A DNA stretch of 64,000 nucleotides from Oceanobacillus alkalisoli (GCF_021556485.1 NZ_JAKGBW010000008.1:62001-126000); one strand, 5' to 3'; positions 1 to 7,393 are shown, counted from the first letter of the stretch. Numbers and translations: made by a program. Notes: generated from the letters alone by a model not told the origin.

Positions 1-638
1 TTTTCTTCATTCATATTTAAAATGCCGGCCATTTCCGCGATTGATTGTTCCTTGTTCTCTAACTCTCCAGGCTTAATGCCGATTTGGTAAACATAATCAT
101 TTATTGCTAGCGGCATCTGATTCCGGTCGAGAATCTCACCACGCACTGGCTGTACAGGTTGAATGCCGATTTCTCCGCCATTCTGAAGTTCCGGATGAAT
201 AAAACCAGCATCCCAATTAACAAACCAGCTTAATTCGGCATCATCTTCCTCACTGACTGGTTCTTGAACAAGTGTTGCTTCATAATTAAAAACAATTGGT
301 CCGGCAAAGGATTCCAGCTCAACAGAGAAGGGAAGGGTGACGCTCGGATTCTCTTCCTCAGCTAATGCTTTTACTTCTTCCTCAGAAAGTTCATCAAAGG
401 TAATCTCGATATTTTCCACATCTAAATCTTCATAGATTTTTGCGTATCGTTCGACTGATTGTTCGGGTGTTATGTTCGATTTTGTCTCCTTGCTGAACAT
501 ATCATAGACCTCTTCAAATTCCTGCTCACTCCAATGAGAAGTAAAAGTGGAAAATCGTTCATTTGGTGAAACTTGTTCTTCCTTGGAGCATGCTACTAAT
601 GCTAAAGCAACAAATATCAATAGAAAAGCACGTTTCAT
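1..638 (-). CDS. pbpC: Penicillin-binding protein 3-like lipoprotein transpeptidase, N-terminal part (C-terminus outside window)
   Basis: Class B penicillin-binding protein that would cross-link peptidoglycan at the outer membrane face. The visible 212 codons show a lipoprotein signal (basic start, hydrophobic run, then VACS with the lipidated Cys near residue 17). An NTF2-like MecA_N-type domain rich in Asp/Glu follows, then the start of the PBP dimerisation domain with the class B motif RGEILDRN at about residues 172-179. The transpeptidase domain with its SxxK motif lies beyond base 1. The ATG at 638 is preceded by a GGGGGC-type ribosome binding site. The lipoprotein plus MecA_N arrangement matches B. 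subtilis PbpC; PBP2a-like resistance proteins share it, so the exact orthologue is not proven. Confidence 0.85.
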   Translation of the reverse strand, partial: MKRAFLLIFVALALVACSKEEQVSPNERFSTFTSHWSEQEFEEVYDMFSKETKSNITPEQSVERYAKIYEDLDVENIEITFDELSEEEVKALAEEENPSVTLPFSVELESFAGPIVFNYEATLVQEPVSEEDDAELSWFVNWDAGFIHPELQNGGEIGIQPVQPVRGEILDRNQMPLAINDYVYQIGIKPGELENKEQSIAEMAGILNMNEE

Positions 639-761
639 TTTATTTATTCCGCCCCCTGATTCGTCATATATACCTAGTATATCATCATGTAAGTATTGTT
701 TATAGGAAAAATCTGTGAAAAATGTTTCAATTATAACTGGGTAAAATGAATGTGATTAGAG

Positions 762-798
762 AAAAACGCCGAGGGACAATAACTCCCTTGGCGTTTTT
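762..798 (-). terminator. Rho-independent terminator of the LytR/TagU gene
   Basis: Fifteen-base arms 762-776 and 784-798 pair with one G-U and a 7-nt loop. In the leftward direction the hairpin ends in a T run directly after the tagU-like stop codon. Confidence 0.85.
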
Positions 799-800
799 CT

Positions 801-1742
801 TTAACCTTCCATATGACTTCTAATTTCAGAATTAATTCTGTTGAATTCTGAGTCCGGCACCACATAGTACCAAATACCATTAATGGTTGAACCAGAACCT
901 TCAATCTCAAGCGTTTCAATATTATGTCTTGTTCCAAGATATCCAGTGAAAAGGGTTTGGATCTTTTGCATATCCAAGTCGGTCTGAACGTTGCCGCCAA
1001 GGATATCAAGAATCTCACCGAATTTCGTAATATTGGAGAAACTTGCACCTTTGTTCATTGCAGCAGTAATAACCGCCCGTTGTCTATCATTCCGTCCCAT
1101 ATCACCACGTGGATCTTGTTTTCGCATCCGGATGTAATCAAGTGCTTGTTCTCCATTTAAGTGAATCGCCCCTTCAGCAAAATTAGAACCACCTTGGGAG
1201 AAGTTTTGCGTATTATTCACGGTTACTCCGCCAATTGCATCAATTCCCTGTTTAAATCCTTCCATATTTACGCGTGAATACACATGAACCGGGATATCGA
1301 ATGCCTCTTCAACCGTTTGGACGGCTAATTCCACTCCGCCGAAAGCGTAGGCGTGGTTAATTTTATCCATTCCACGCGTCGGAATATTAACATATGTATC
1401 CCGTGGAATGCTTAACATAATCATCGAGTCTGTCCTCGGATTCAAAGACATTAGAATCATCGTATCAGATCTTCCTTGATCCCCGGGCCGTTCGTCGACT
1501 CCAAGCAATAACATATTTACAGAAGCTTTTTCATCAAATATTTCTTTGATTACCTTTTGCCGCTCCGGGTCTTCATCTCTTGCAAGCGGAGTGTGCATTG
1601 TATCTACAGCACTGCCAAGTTGACTATATACGTAAAAAGCAAGTCCTCCAATTGTAATAATGAACAGTAATAAAATTCCACCAACCCAATATGGCCATTT
1701 ACGTCTCTTTTTTCCACTACTTCTTTGCATTCTCGCTACCAC
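801..1742 (-). CDS. tagU: LytR-CpsA-Psr family cell wall polymer transferase
   Basis: LCP-family enzyme that in Gram-positive bacteria transfers teichoic acid or other polymers from undecaprenyl carriers to peptidoglycan. The 313-residue protein has a basic N-terminus, one membrane segment (about residues 19-40) and then an extracellular LCP domain. Family landmarks are NMLLLGVDERPG, the SDTMILMSLNP strand, SIPRDTYV with the conserved Arg/Asp that contact the lipid phosphate and Mg, and DYIRMRKQDPRGDMGRNDRQR. The GTG start at 1742 is chosen because GAGGAG lies 9 nt upstream; an ATG at 1730 has no such site. It stands alone, with its own terminator. Which of the TagT/U/V paralogues it is cannot be told from sequence reading. 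Confidence 0.88.
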   Translation of the reverse strand: MVARMQRSSGKKRRKWPYWVGGILLLFIITIGGLAFYVYSQLGSAVDTMHTPLARDEDPERQKVIKEIFDEKASVNMLLLGVDERPGDQGRSDTMILMSLNPRTDSMIMLSIPRDTYVNIPTRGMDKINHAYAFGGVELAVQTVEEAFDIPVHVYSRVNMEGFKQGIDAIGGVTVNNTQNFSQGGSNFAEGAIHLNGEQALDYIRMRKQDPRGDMGRNDRQRAVITAAMNKGASFSNITKFGEILDILGGNVQTDLDMQKIQTLFTGYLGTRHNIETLEIEGSGSTINGIWYYVVPDSEFNRINSEIRSHMEG

Positions 1743-1941
1743 TTGTAAATTCTCCTCTTATGTATAATGTTCCCCATGAACAGGGAAAGCGTTTTTTTAA
1801 AAAAACAGGCCCTATAGACCTTAAACAATTGTCAGTTACTTTTACTGTATAAAATTATAGCCGAATTAGTTCATTTCGTCTATAAGAACTTGCATGAATT
1901 TGGTAAAATATGTGGAAGTATGTCGCTTATCAAGGAAAAAT

Positions 1942-1977
1942 AAAAGCCCGAGATGACTTTATTCATCTTGAGCTTTT
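1942..1977 (-). terminator. Terminator overlapping the end of the sortase gene
   Basis: Arms 1942-1956 and 1963-1977 form a near-perfect stem with a short A/T loop. The stem contains the sortase stop codon, and leftward transcripts would end in a T-rich tail. Confidence 0.7.
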
Positions 1978-2558
1978 ACAGGGAAAGCGTACATGATATA
2001 TCGGTCTGGCGCATAGCCGACAAAATTGAAGGGATAGCACGTAGTAAGGGTAAGTACTTCCTCACCGTGCGGAACAATTATCGTTCTGTCATCTGCATCG
2101 ACGATTTTCGTTTCTTTGATTTCATAAATGAAATCACCGTAATCCATCTTAAGAACCAACTGATCTCCTATTTCAAGTTCGCCCATACGACGAAAGACCG
2201 TGTCCCGGTGCCCCGAAAGAACAATTTGCTCATTTTGCAGAGGGTAAGCCGTTCCCCGGTAATGACCAACACCACGAGCGAGCTCGTCTTCATGAGTTCC
2301 TTCAATAATTGGTAAATCAGCTTCAAGCGCAGGAATATGCAGGATCCCAGCGGTTTCACCTATATCTGGATCATACCCTTCTGCGACCTCCTGTGCATTA
2401 AAATCTTCTGCCTTGTTGGCAGTATCCCGTTCTTTGAGCATTGCCTGGGCTTCTGCTGTTGCTTCATTTTGTGCTGTCGTAGTTGCATACCACTGATAAC
2501 CACTAAAAGCTAATACAACAATACCCGCAATCATAAGCAAGTAAGAGAGAAGTTTCAT
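1959..2558 (-). CDS. Class D sortase
   Basis: Membrane-anchored transpeptidase that cleaves LPxTA/LPxTG-type sorting signals and attaches proteins to peptidoglycan. The 199-residue protein has an N-terminal membrane segment (residues 4-24), a linker, and a sortase domain with His117 in SGHRDT, Cys174 in TLTTCYP and Arg186 in PDRYIMY, the expected His-Cys-Arg triad. The TLTTC form is typical of class D sortases such as B. subtilis YhcS. The ATG at 2558 is preceded by GAGGTGG with 6-nt spacing; upstream in-frame starts lack a site. It is divergent from the matrix operon, whose last gene (5395-6054) encodes an LPRTA-type substrate, so the two are a likely enzyme-substrate pair. Confidence 0.92.
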   Translation of the reverse strand: MKLLSYLLMIAGIVVLAFSGYQWYATTTAQNEATAEAQAMLKERDTANKAEDFNAQEVAEGYDPDIGETAGILHIPALEADLPIIEGTHEDELARGVGHYRGTAYPLQNEQIVLSGHRDTVFRRMGELEIGDQLVLKMDYGDFIYEIKETKIVDADDRTIIVPHGEEVLTLTTCYPFNFVGYAPDRYIMYAFPVKAQDE

Positions 2559-2748
2559 CTGTTCCACCTCATTATAAGCGTTAACTTTAGTATAGCGTGA
2601 TGAATCAAAATTTAAAAGCTCCTTGTACGGACTATCCATTATTAGAAAAATAATTCCAACTATAGTATATATCAAGTTTCAGGCGGGAAGGACAGAAATA
2701 GAAAAAACTATTTAAAACAAAGTAAATGGAAGGTATTTCAAGTAAAGT

Positions 2749-2859
2749 GTTCTTTATATAGTACGAAAGGCTGTTTTTAAGGTTTTCTTATTTTGAGAAA
2801 ACAAATTATACTCTAGTTGTGTTGTTCTTTAAAAAGAACAAATTATAATTATTAAGAAC
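2749..2859 (+). promoter_or_regulatory. Matrix operon promoter with SinR-type operator boxes
   Basis: A SigA-like promoter TTGTTC (2822-2827), 16 bp, TATAAT (2844-2849) is covered by a perfect inverted repeat of the SinR box, TTGTTCTTT (2822-2830), AA, AAAGAACAA (2833-2841). Another GTTCTTT lies at 2749-2755, a GTTTTC/GAAAAC inverted pair at about 2782-2802, and a partial reverse box AAGAAC at 2854-2859. The known B. subtilis SinR consensus is GTTCTYT. The segment AACAAATTATA occurs twice. The location upstream of tasA-like genes, with sinI/sinR encoded downstream, fits repression of the operon by SinR. The region 2559-2976 contains no gene. Confidence 0.75.
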
Positions 2860-2976
2860 GACATTACATAGAGCAAAAGGAGGGTCATGTGGAAAAAAGC
2901 GGACGGTCAATAAAGGAAGGTAAACAGTATAAGGGGATGTAGAAATCTACAAAACAAAAAACAGGAGGAACAAAAC

Positions 2977-3672
2977 ATGAACTTAAAGAAAAAATTAACA
3001 TCAGGTATTGCAACAGCATTGTTAGGGATGGCGCTAATTGGTGGGGGGACTTTTGCTTATTTCAGTGATACTACAGAGCAAACGAATACATTTGCTTCGG
3101 GTACACTCTCACTAGAATCTGTTCCGGAAGTTGTTGTAAATTTAGACAATCTAAAACCCGGGGATACTATACAAGAAGAATTTGGACTACTTAATGACGG
3201 AAGCTTAGATATTGGGAGTGTGACCTTAAAAACAGATTATACTGTAAAAAACGCATCAAATAATATGCCGGTAGATGCAAGTGTAGCTGAGGCATATGGT
3301 GATGCTATGATGGTTCAATTTTTAAGAAATACTGGTGGCGATAAGCCTTATGAGGTGATTTTCGAACTTACCGTCAATCAGCTTGTGAATATGACTGAAG
3401 ATGATATTGAAGAGTTGTTAACAGAAATCGATATTGAAACAATTAGACAATGGATTCCCCTATTACCTTGGCCTTTCGATTGGATAGGATATTGGGAGAA
3501 AAATGACATTCCAACCGAAAATATAAAAACTTTAGAGCCGGGAGAAACTGCTCCATTTGATGTAAGGTTTGAGTTCGTTGACTCAGGAGAATCACAAAAT
3601 GAGCTTCAAAATCTTAAGTTGGATTTAAAGTGGACATTTGAAGGATTCCAAACAGAAGGTGAAGAAAGATAA
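2977..3672 (+). CDS. TasA/CalY (camelysin) family matrix fibre protein
   Basis: Secreted M73/camelysin-family protein that in B. subtilis (TasA) and B. cereus (CalY) forms biofilm matrix fibres. The 231-residue protein starts with a SipW-type signal peptide: KKKLTSG, a hydrophobic stretch with LLGMALIGGGTFAYFSDT, and the typical NTFASGTLSL after cleavage. The NLKPGDT motif (about residues 59-65) and alternating beta-strand pattern of the family follow; the C-terminal ESQNELQNLKLDLKWTFEGFQ is also typical. ATG 2977 follows AGGAGG at good spacing. It is the first gene of the operon and is followed by a hairpin (3686-3713) that may raise its level relative to the downstream genes. Protease activity is not implied. 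Confidence 0.9.
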   Translation: MNLKKKLTSGIATALLGMALIGGGTFAYFSDTTEQTNTFASGTLSLESVPEVVVNLDNLKPGDTIQEEFGLLNDGSLDIGSVTLKTDYTVKNASNNMPVDASVAEAYGDAMMVQFLRNTGGDKPYEVIFELTVNQLVNMTEDDIEELLTEIDIETIRQWIPLLPWPFDWIGYWEKNDIPTENIKTLEPGETAPFDVRFEFVDSGESQNELQNLKLDLKWTFEGFQTEGEER

Positions 3673-3685
3673 GTTTTCATATAAG

Positions 3686-3713
3686 AAGAGAAGAGGCCCC
3701 ACCCTCTTCTCTT
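3686..3713 (+). terminator. Hairpin between the two TasA-like genes (partial terminator)
   Basis: Eleven-base arms 3686-3696 and 3703-3713 pair perfectly around a 6-nt loop; only a short T/C-rich tail follows. It probably attenuates rather than ends transcription, because the next genes have no obvious promoter of their own. Confidence 0.6.
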
Positions 3714-3772
3714 TCTACATAATGAACACTTCAATGTCAAGATTTTACATCACTCAATTTAGGGGGGATTTC

Positions 3773-4333
3773 TTGGATATAAAGAAGAATCTCATCATAG
3801 GGATCATGACCGGTTTAATTGGAATGGCACTGATAAGCGGGGGAACCATCGCATATTTCAGTGATGCAACCGATACGGAAAATCAAATACTATCCGGCTA
3901 TATGGATTTGGACATTGGCAACGTAAATAATGAGGGTGTTTTATTTGAATTTAAGAATAAAAAACCGGGAGATACATTCAGTCACAGTTTCAGCATGAAA
4001 AATAACGGGACACTTGATATGAGGGATATTAGCCTTCACTCCAAACATACAACCTACAATCGTGAAGGAAATAAGAAAAATAATGGCTTTGCTAACCAAA
4101 TCATCTTGAAAAAAATTGAAGTGGACAATAAAAATATTCTTAAGAAACCAATGTCTTTAGAAAAATTAAGTAAAACCCCAGTAATCTTAAAGGAAAATAT
4201 AGCTGTCAATTCCTCGACAGTCCAAGTTTATGTTGAATTCGAATTTAAAAAAACAAAGGAAAAGCAGAATGAATTCCAAGGTAATAAAATAGATCTGCTT
4301 TGGACTTTTGAAGCGATCCAGACTGATGATTAA
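3773..4333 (+). CDS. Second TasA/CalY family protein
   Basis: Paralogue of the preceding gene, 186 residues. Its signal region (KKNLIIG, then GLIGMALISGGTIAYFSDATD) is nearly superimposable on the first one, followed by NQILSGYMDLDIG, then KNKKPGDTF (about residues 61-69) and a C-terminal KQNEFQGNKIDLLWTFEAIQ. The mature part is shorter and much richer in Lys/Asn than the first paralogue, so the two proteins probably differ in surface charge. The TTG at 3773 is chosen because AGGGGGG lies just upstream and the signal peptide then starts in register with the paralogue; ATG 3725 would add a stretch with no family match. It should need SipW for processing and probably acts in the same extracellular matrix. 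Confidence 0.87.
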   Translation: MDIKKNLIIGIMTGLIGMALISGGTIAYFSDATDTENQILSGYMDLDIGNVNNEGVLFEFKNKKPGDTFSHSFSMKNNGTLDMRDISLHSKHTTYNREGNKKNNGFANQIILKKIEVDNKNILKKPMSLEKLSKTPVILKENIAVNSSTVQVYVEFEFKKTKEKQNEFQGNKIDLLWTFEAIQTDD

Positions 4334-4361
4334 AGAAATCCAATAAAAGGTGGAGAAGGAA

Positions 4362-4805
4362 GTGAGATTGACCCGCTTAAGAAAATTCAGAGATACCTAT
4401 CGCCTATTTTTCTTTATTAGTAAGCTCATTCTAATCTCATATTTACTGTTATTCACTTTAACTTATATGAATGCGCCAACCGGTGCTGTTTTCACAGAGA
4501 ATCATAAAGTCATCAGTAGCATCCATGCAGAAAACGAAGAAATCGATGCGGAAGCCGATGAAGAAAAAAATATGGAAGAAGAGCAGCAAACTGAGAAAGT
4601 AACAGAGGAACCTCCAAATGAAGAGACAGATAACCCAATAGAAGAAACGGAGTCTGATGAGGGAGAGAAAGAGGAGGAACAAGAAGAAACAATAGAAGAT
4701 AAAGAGCAACATTCTGAAGAAGAAGTGAAAAACGAAGAGTCCGTTACCCCAGAAGAAACTGAAGAAGAGGAGGAAGGAGCAAGTGAAAATGAAGACAGTA
4801 TTTAA
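4362..4805 (+). CDS. Minimal TapA-like matrix assembly protein with very acidic tail
   Basis: The N-terminus MRLTRLRKFRDTYR, a membrane/signal segment (about residues 14-35) and TGAVFTENHKV resemble the SipW-dependent signal region of TapA (YqxM), the fibre anchoring/assembly protein. The remaining roughly 100 residues are almost only Glu, Asp, Ser, Thr, Asn, Gln, Lys and Pro, with dense Glu runs, and have no Cys-containing TapA core. Position between tasA-like genes and sipW is exactly where tapA belongs. GTG 4362 is preceded by GGAG at 6 nt; GTG 4350 and TTG 4368 are alternatives. It overlaps sipW by 17 nt, suggesting translational coupling. Function as a TapA analogue is inferred from context; it could instead be an acidic halophile-type surface linker. 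Confidence 0.7.
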   Translation: MRLTRLRKFRDTYRLFFFISKLILISYLLLFTLTYMNAPTGAVFTENHKVISSIHAENEEIDAEADEEKNMEEEQQTEKVTEEPPNEETDNPIEETESDEGEKEEEQEETIEDKEQHSEEEVKNEESVTPEETEEEEEGASENEDSI

Positions 4806-5361
4806 ATGGTTAAATCACGTCGTTTCCACGATACTCATCGTATTATTAGTATCCGTAGCTGGATTAGTCATGATGACGAAAATGCAGGGCGGTGCGCCAG
4901 AGGTTGCCGGATACCAGCTGAAAACAGTGCTATCTGGTTCCATGGAGCCGGAAATTCAAACTGGTTCTGTTATTGTTGTTAAGACACTTCGAGACCAAGA
5001 GAAAAACAATCTTAAGGTCGGTGATGTTATTACTTTTTTGGAAACGAACGATAAACGTATTACGCACCGCATCATCGACGTGAAGCAATCTGCAGATGGC
5101 GCGCTGTATATAACAAAAGGAGATAATAATAACGGTCAGGACCGAGACCCGGTTCTTGCTGCCAATGTTATCGCAAGCTACGAAGGGTTCACCATTCCCT
5201 ATATTGGCTATATCGCTTCCTTTGCCCAGTCTCCAAATGGTGCGCTAGCATTTTTAATTCTTCCTGGCATCTTAATGGTTGGGTATTCATTTATTACGAT
5301 TACACTGGTAATCCGGAGATTAGATATGAAGAAAGAGAATGAACAAGCGGAAGTAAAATAA
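4789..5361 (+). CDS. sipW: Signal peptidase I, SipW (ER-type)
   Basis: Membrane signal peptidase needed for processing TasA and TapA precursors. The 190-residue protein has an N-terminal membrane segment (about 8-30), catalytic Ser51 in LSGSMEP and His93 in ITHRII in place of the Lys of classical bacterial signal peptidases. This Ser-His arrangement marks the ER/archaeal-type SipW subfamily. The conserved KGDNNNGQDRDPV box follows, and a C-terminal membrane segment lies at about 150-172. ATG 4789 has AAGGAG 9 nt upstream; GTG 4783 in the same frame is too close. It overlaps the upstream acidic gene, and its likely substrates are the three neighbouring products with AYFSD/AVF-type signal regions. 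Confidence 0.95.
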   Translation: MKTVFKWLNHVVSTILIVLLVSVAGLVMMTKMQGGAPEVAGYQLKTVLSGSMEPEIQTGSVIVVKTLRDQEKNNLKVGDVITFLETNDKRITHRIIDVKQSADGALYITKGDNNNGQDRDPVLAANVIASYEGFTIPYIGYIASFAQSPNGALAFLILPGILMVGYSFITITLVIRRLDMKKENEQAEVK

Positions 5362-5394
5362 ACGGCAAATGTTTCGGAAGGTAGGAAGAAGTTT

Positions 5395-6054
5395 ATGAAG
5401 CGACGACTTTTTATTCATGTTCCTGTCGTTTTCCTGCTGACTTTATGTTTTTGGATCTTTGAGGTAAATCCGGTTAGTGGGAATACGGCTACGAAAGAAG
5501 TATCCATTGAACGATACCCAGATGAAGTATTGTTTCAACTGGAAAATATGAAACCAGGGGATGCCGCTTACCGAACACTTGCCATCAAAAATATTCATAA
5601 CCAAGACATCACCTATACGATGGAACTGCATAATGCTGGTGATCCAACTTTATATGATGCATTATTATTGCGAGTAATGTATTTGGATGAAGTTATCTTT
5701 TATGGGAAACTAAAAGATTACGAAGGAATAGTCGAGCGGCCGTTGAAATCCCATACAGAAGAAACCATTGAATTCGGTTTAGAGTTTCCCCAAGAGCTTG
5801 GAAACGAATATCAAGGTTTGAACGCAGCATTCCATCTGGAGTTTACTGCAAAGGCGATTATAGAGGAAAGTGTGGGTGCTGCTACCCTGAAAGGGGAAGG
5901 TAAGCCACAATTCAGTAATGGTAAAGGAGTCGGATTCCCTTTACCACGAACCGCAACTCACTTATTTACCTACCTGTTAATTGGTTTATTTCTGCTTTTT
6001 ATTGGAGGCATTATTGGTTACTCGAACAAAAGAAAAAAACGGTTGCAACGATGA
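5395..6054 (+). CDS. TasA-domain protein with LPRTA cell-wall sorting signal
   Basis: A 219-residue surface protein of the matrix operon. It has an N-terminal signal peptide (residues 1-30), a TasA-like domain containing FQLENMKPGDAAYRTLAIKN (about 47-66), and a classical sortase signal at the C-terminus: LPRTA (183-187), a hydrophobic span (about 190-209) and the basic tail KRKKRLQR. LPxTA is the type of signal used by class D sortases, and one is encoded at 1959-2558. The protein therefore may be linked covalently to the wall and anchor TasA-type fibres. A GGAAGG ribosome binding site precedes ATG 5395. No close named homologue is recognised; the role is inferred from domain and context. 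Confidence 0.88.
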   Translation: MKRRLFIHVPVVFLLTLCFWIFEVNPVSGNTATKEVSIERYPDEVLFQLENMKPGDAAYRTLAIKNIHNQDITYTMELHNAGDPTLYDALLLRVMYLDEVIFYGKLKDYEGIVERPLKSHTEETIEFGLEFPQELGNEYQGLNAAFHLEFTAKAIIEESVGAATLKGEGKPQFSNGKGVGFPLPRTATHLFTYLLIGLFLLFIGGIIGYSNKRKKRLQR

Positions 6055-6104
6055 AACAAGTTGCAACATTTTTCCACTGCCTTTCCGTATCACAAATAAG
6101 GAAA

Positions 6105-6149
6105 GTCGACAAAGGAAGTCAATTTATTCAATCAATGTTGTAGTATAAT
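6105..6149 (+). promoter_or_regulatory. sinI promoter with candidate Spo0A box
   Basis: GTCGACAAA (6105-6113) is the reverse complement of TTTGTCGAC, one base away from the known Spo0A box TTTGTCGAA. A TATAAT box is at 6144-6149. B. subtilis sinI is activated by phosphorylated Spo0A, which supports the reading. No clear -35 hexamer is visible, as expected for an activator-dependent promoter. Confidence 0.5.
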
Positions 6150-6251
6150 AGACTTAGTAAATGGTCAAGCGTTTACAGTTCATCTGTCCTAGTTACCGGG
6201 TAAGCGATGGAGCATTTAAAAAAGGGATGGATTTATACAGGGGGCGGCAAA

Positions 6252-6386
6252 GTGGAAAAAACGGAAAGAGCGGTAGAGGTGGATATGGAGTGGGTCTTAT
6301 TAATTTTACAGGCAAAAGGAATAGGGTTGAAGACGGAAGAGGTGCGTTTTTTCCTTGAAGAGCAAAAGAAATTATTAAAACAATAA
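6252..6386 (+). CDS. sinI: SinI-like antagonist of SinR
   Basis: A 44-codon gene. SinI proteins bind SinR and release its DNA, turning on matrix genes. Residues 11-40 (start DMEWVLLILQAKG, then KTEEVRFFLEEQKK) match the SinI/SinR oligomerisation helix-hairpin pattern, known in B. subtilis SinI as DQEWVELMVEAKE and PEEIRKYLLLNKK. The GTG start at 6252 follows AGGGGG with 7-nt spacing, and no in-frame ATG exists upstream. It lies 61 bp before sinR in the same direction, the B. subtilis arrangement. It lacks the longer C-terminal tail of B. subtilis SinI. Small size makes it easy to miss in automatic annotation. Confidence 0.88.
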   Translation: MEKTERAVEVDMEWVLLILQAKGIGLKTEEVRFFLEEQKKLLKQ

Positions 6387-6447
6387 ACAAAGGATAGAAG
6401 CCTCACCTATTATATGATATAATTCGATTGAAAGTAGGTGAGTGGGT

Positions 6448-6780
6448 TTGCTTGGTGAACGTATTAAAACATTCAGAACAGAACAAAAGATGTCTATATC
6501 AGAATTAGCAGAAAAAGCAGGGGTAGCCAAATCATATTTGAGCTCGATTGAGCGAAACAAGCAAACAAACCCATCCATTCAATTTATTGAGAAAGTTAGT
6601 GAAGCTTTAGGTGTTTCGATAAATGAACTTCTCTATGATGGTGATGAAGTTGATATTGAGGATCTGGACAGGGAATGGCTTGAGATTGTGTTAGAAGCAA
6701 TGGAGTCAGGAGTATCCAAAAAACAATTTAAGGAATATCTTGAATTTAATAAATGGAGAAAAGAACAAGAGTTGGATTAG
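6448..6780 (+). CDS. sinR: SinR-type transcriptional repressor of biofilm genes
   Basis: A 110-residue DNA-binding repressor. Residues 3-60 form an HTH_3/Xre domain (ELAEKAGVAKSYLSSIERNK as the helix-turn-helix core and QTNPSIQFIEKVSEALGVS). Residues 75-105 form the SinI/SinR dimerisation hairpin (DREWLEIVLEAMESGVSKKQ, then EYLEFNKWRK). Similarity to B. subtilis SinR by eye is strong through both domains. TTG 6448 is preferred because AGGTGA lies 7 nt upstream and the resulting start MLGERIK matches the known MIGQRIK; GTG 6442 would leave no spacing. It probably represses the operon starting at 2977 through the GTTCTTT boxes there. A terminator follows. Confidence 0.95.
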   Translation: MLGERIKTFRTEQKMSISELAEKAGVAKSYLSSIERNKQTNPSIQFIEKVSEALGVSINELLYDGDEVDIEDLDREWLEIVLEAMESGVSKKQFKEYLEFNKWRKEQELD

Positions 6781-6819
6781 AGATTTTATCTTGTTCTACG
6801 TTCTTAATGGACAACCTGC

Positions 6820-6855
6820 AAACCATGGTATCAACTTATACTATGGTTTTTTTAC
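6820..6855 (+). terminator. sinR terminator
   Basis: Twelve-base arms 6820-6831 and 6838-6849 (one G-U pair) with a 6-nt loop and a run of seven Ts. Confidence 0.88.
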
Positions 6856-6904
6856 TGCATATGAAAATATAAACGAATAATGAAGGGATCGGAGCGTTTC
6901 CAGA

Positions 6905-7393
6905 TTGGATAAAAAATATTTGTATTGGTTGTTTCCCATTTTATGGATGGGGATTATTTTCTATTCTTCTGCTACACCGTACGAACAGCAAGACATGAAG
7001 CCATTTCTAGGCGAATCTGTTAACTTGGAGTTTTTGGAGCCTTTGGCAGATGAGGTGCGCTTTACATATAACGAATCCATTGTAAGTATCGAAACCCACG
7101 GTGTGGAAGGGATTGTTGAGTTCTTTATTCGAAAAGGTGCGCATGTATTCGTCTTTTTCATCCTTACACTTCTGTTCAAGCTCGCTTTCGACAAGACAAC
7201 AGAGATGCGCTTTCAAAACCAAGTATTACTTTCCTTTTTGCTGACAGCTGCATATGCTATTATGGATGAAATTCATCAAGGCTTTACCCCAAATCGTACC
7301 GCATACATGGGGGATGTTTTCCTTGATAGTATGGGTAGTTTAATTGCTGTAGTTCTCTTGATTATTATTCGTAAAATCAACTGGTCCAAATAG
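6905..7393 (+). CDS. VanZ family membrane protein
   Basis: Integral membrane protein of 162 residues with about four membrane segments (residues 6-20, about 83-100, 110-128 and 138-155). The VanZ-like signature is visible as WMGIIFYSSATP near the N-terminus, RKGAHVFVFFIL in the middle, and AYAIMDEIHQGFTPNRTAYMGDVFLDSMGS. The conserved His and Glu residues of these stretches characterise the family. VanZ gives low-level teicoplanin resistance in enterococci, but chromosomal Bacillus homologues are of unknown role. TTG 6905 is chosen with GGAG about 10 nt upstream. It is a single gene, followed by a repeat element. Confidence 0.85.
   Translation: MDKKYLYWLFPILWMGIIFYSSATPYEQQDMKPFLGESVNLEFLEPLADEVRFTYNESIVSIETHGVEGIVEFFIRKGAHVFVFFILTLLFKLAFDKTTEMRFQNQVLLSFLLTAAYAIMDEIHQGFTPNRTAYMGDVFLDSMGSLIAVVLLIIIRKINWSK

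Noticed and set aside
4458-4712. Antisense frame over the acidic tapA-like gene rich in Phe and Leu
   Set aside because: Complement of GAA/GAG-rich codons gives a false membrane-like protein; no ribosome binding site.
6793-6806. Tandem GTTCT motifs just after sinR
   Set aside because: They lie between the sinR stop and its terminator with no promoter downstream, so a SinR operator role is not supported.
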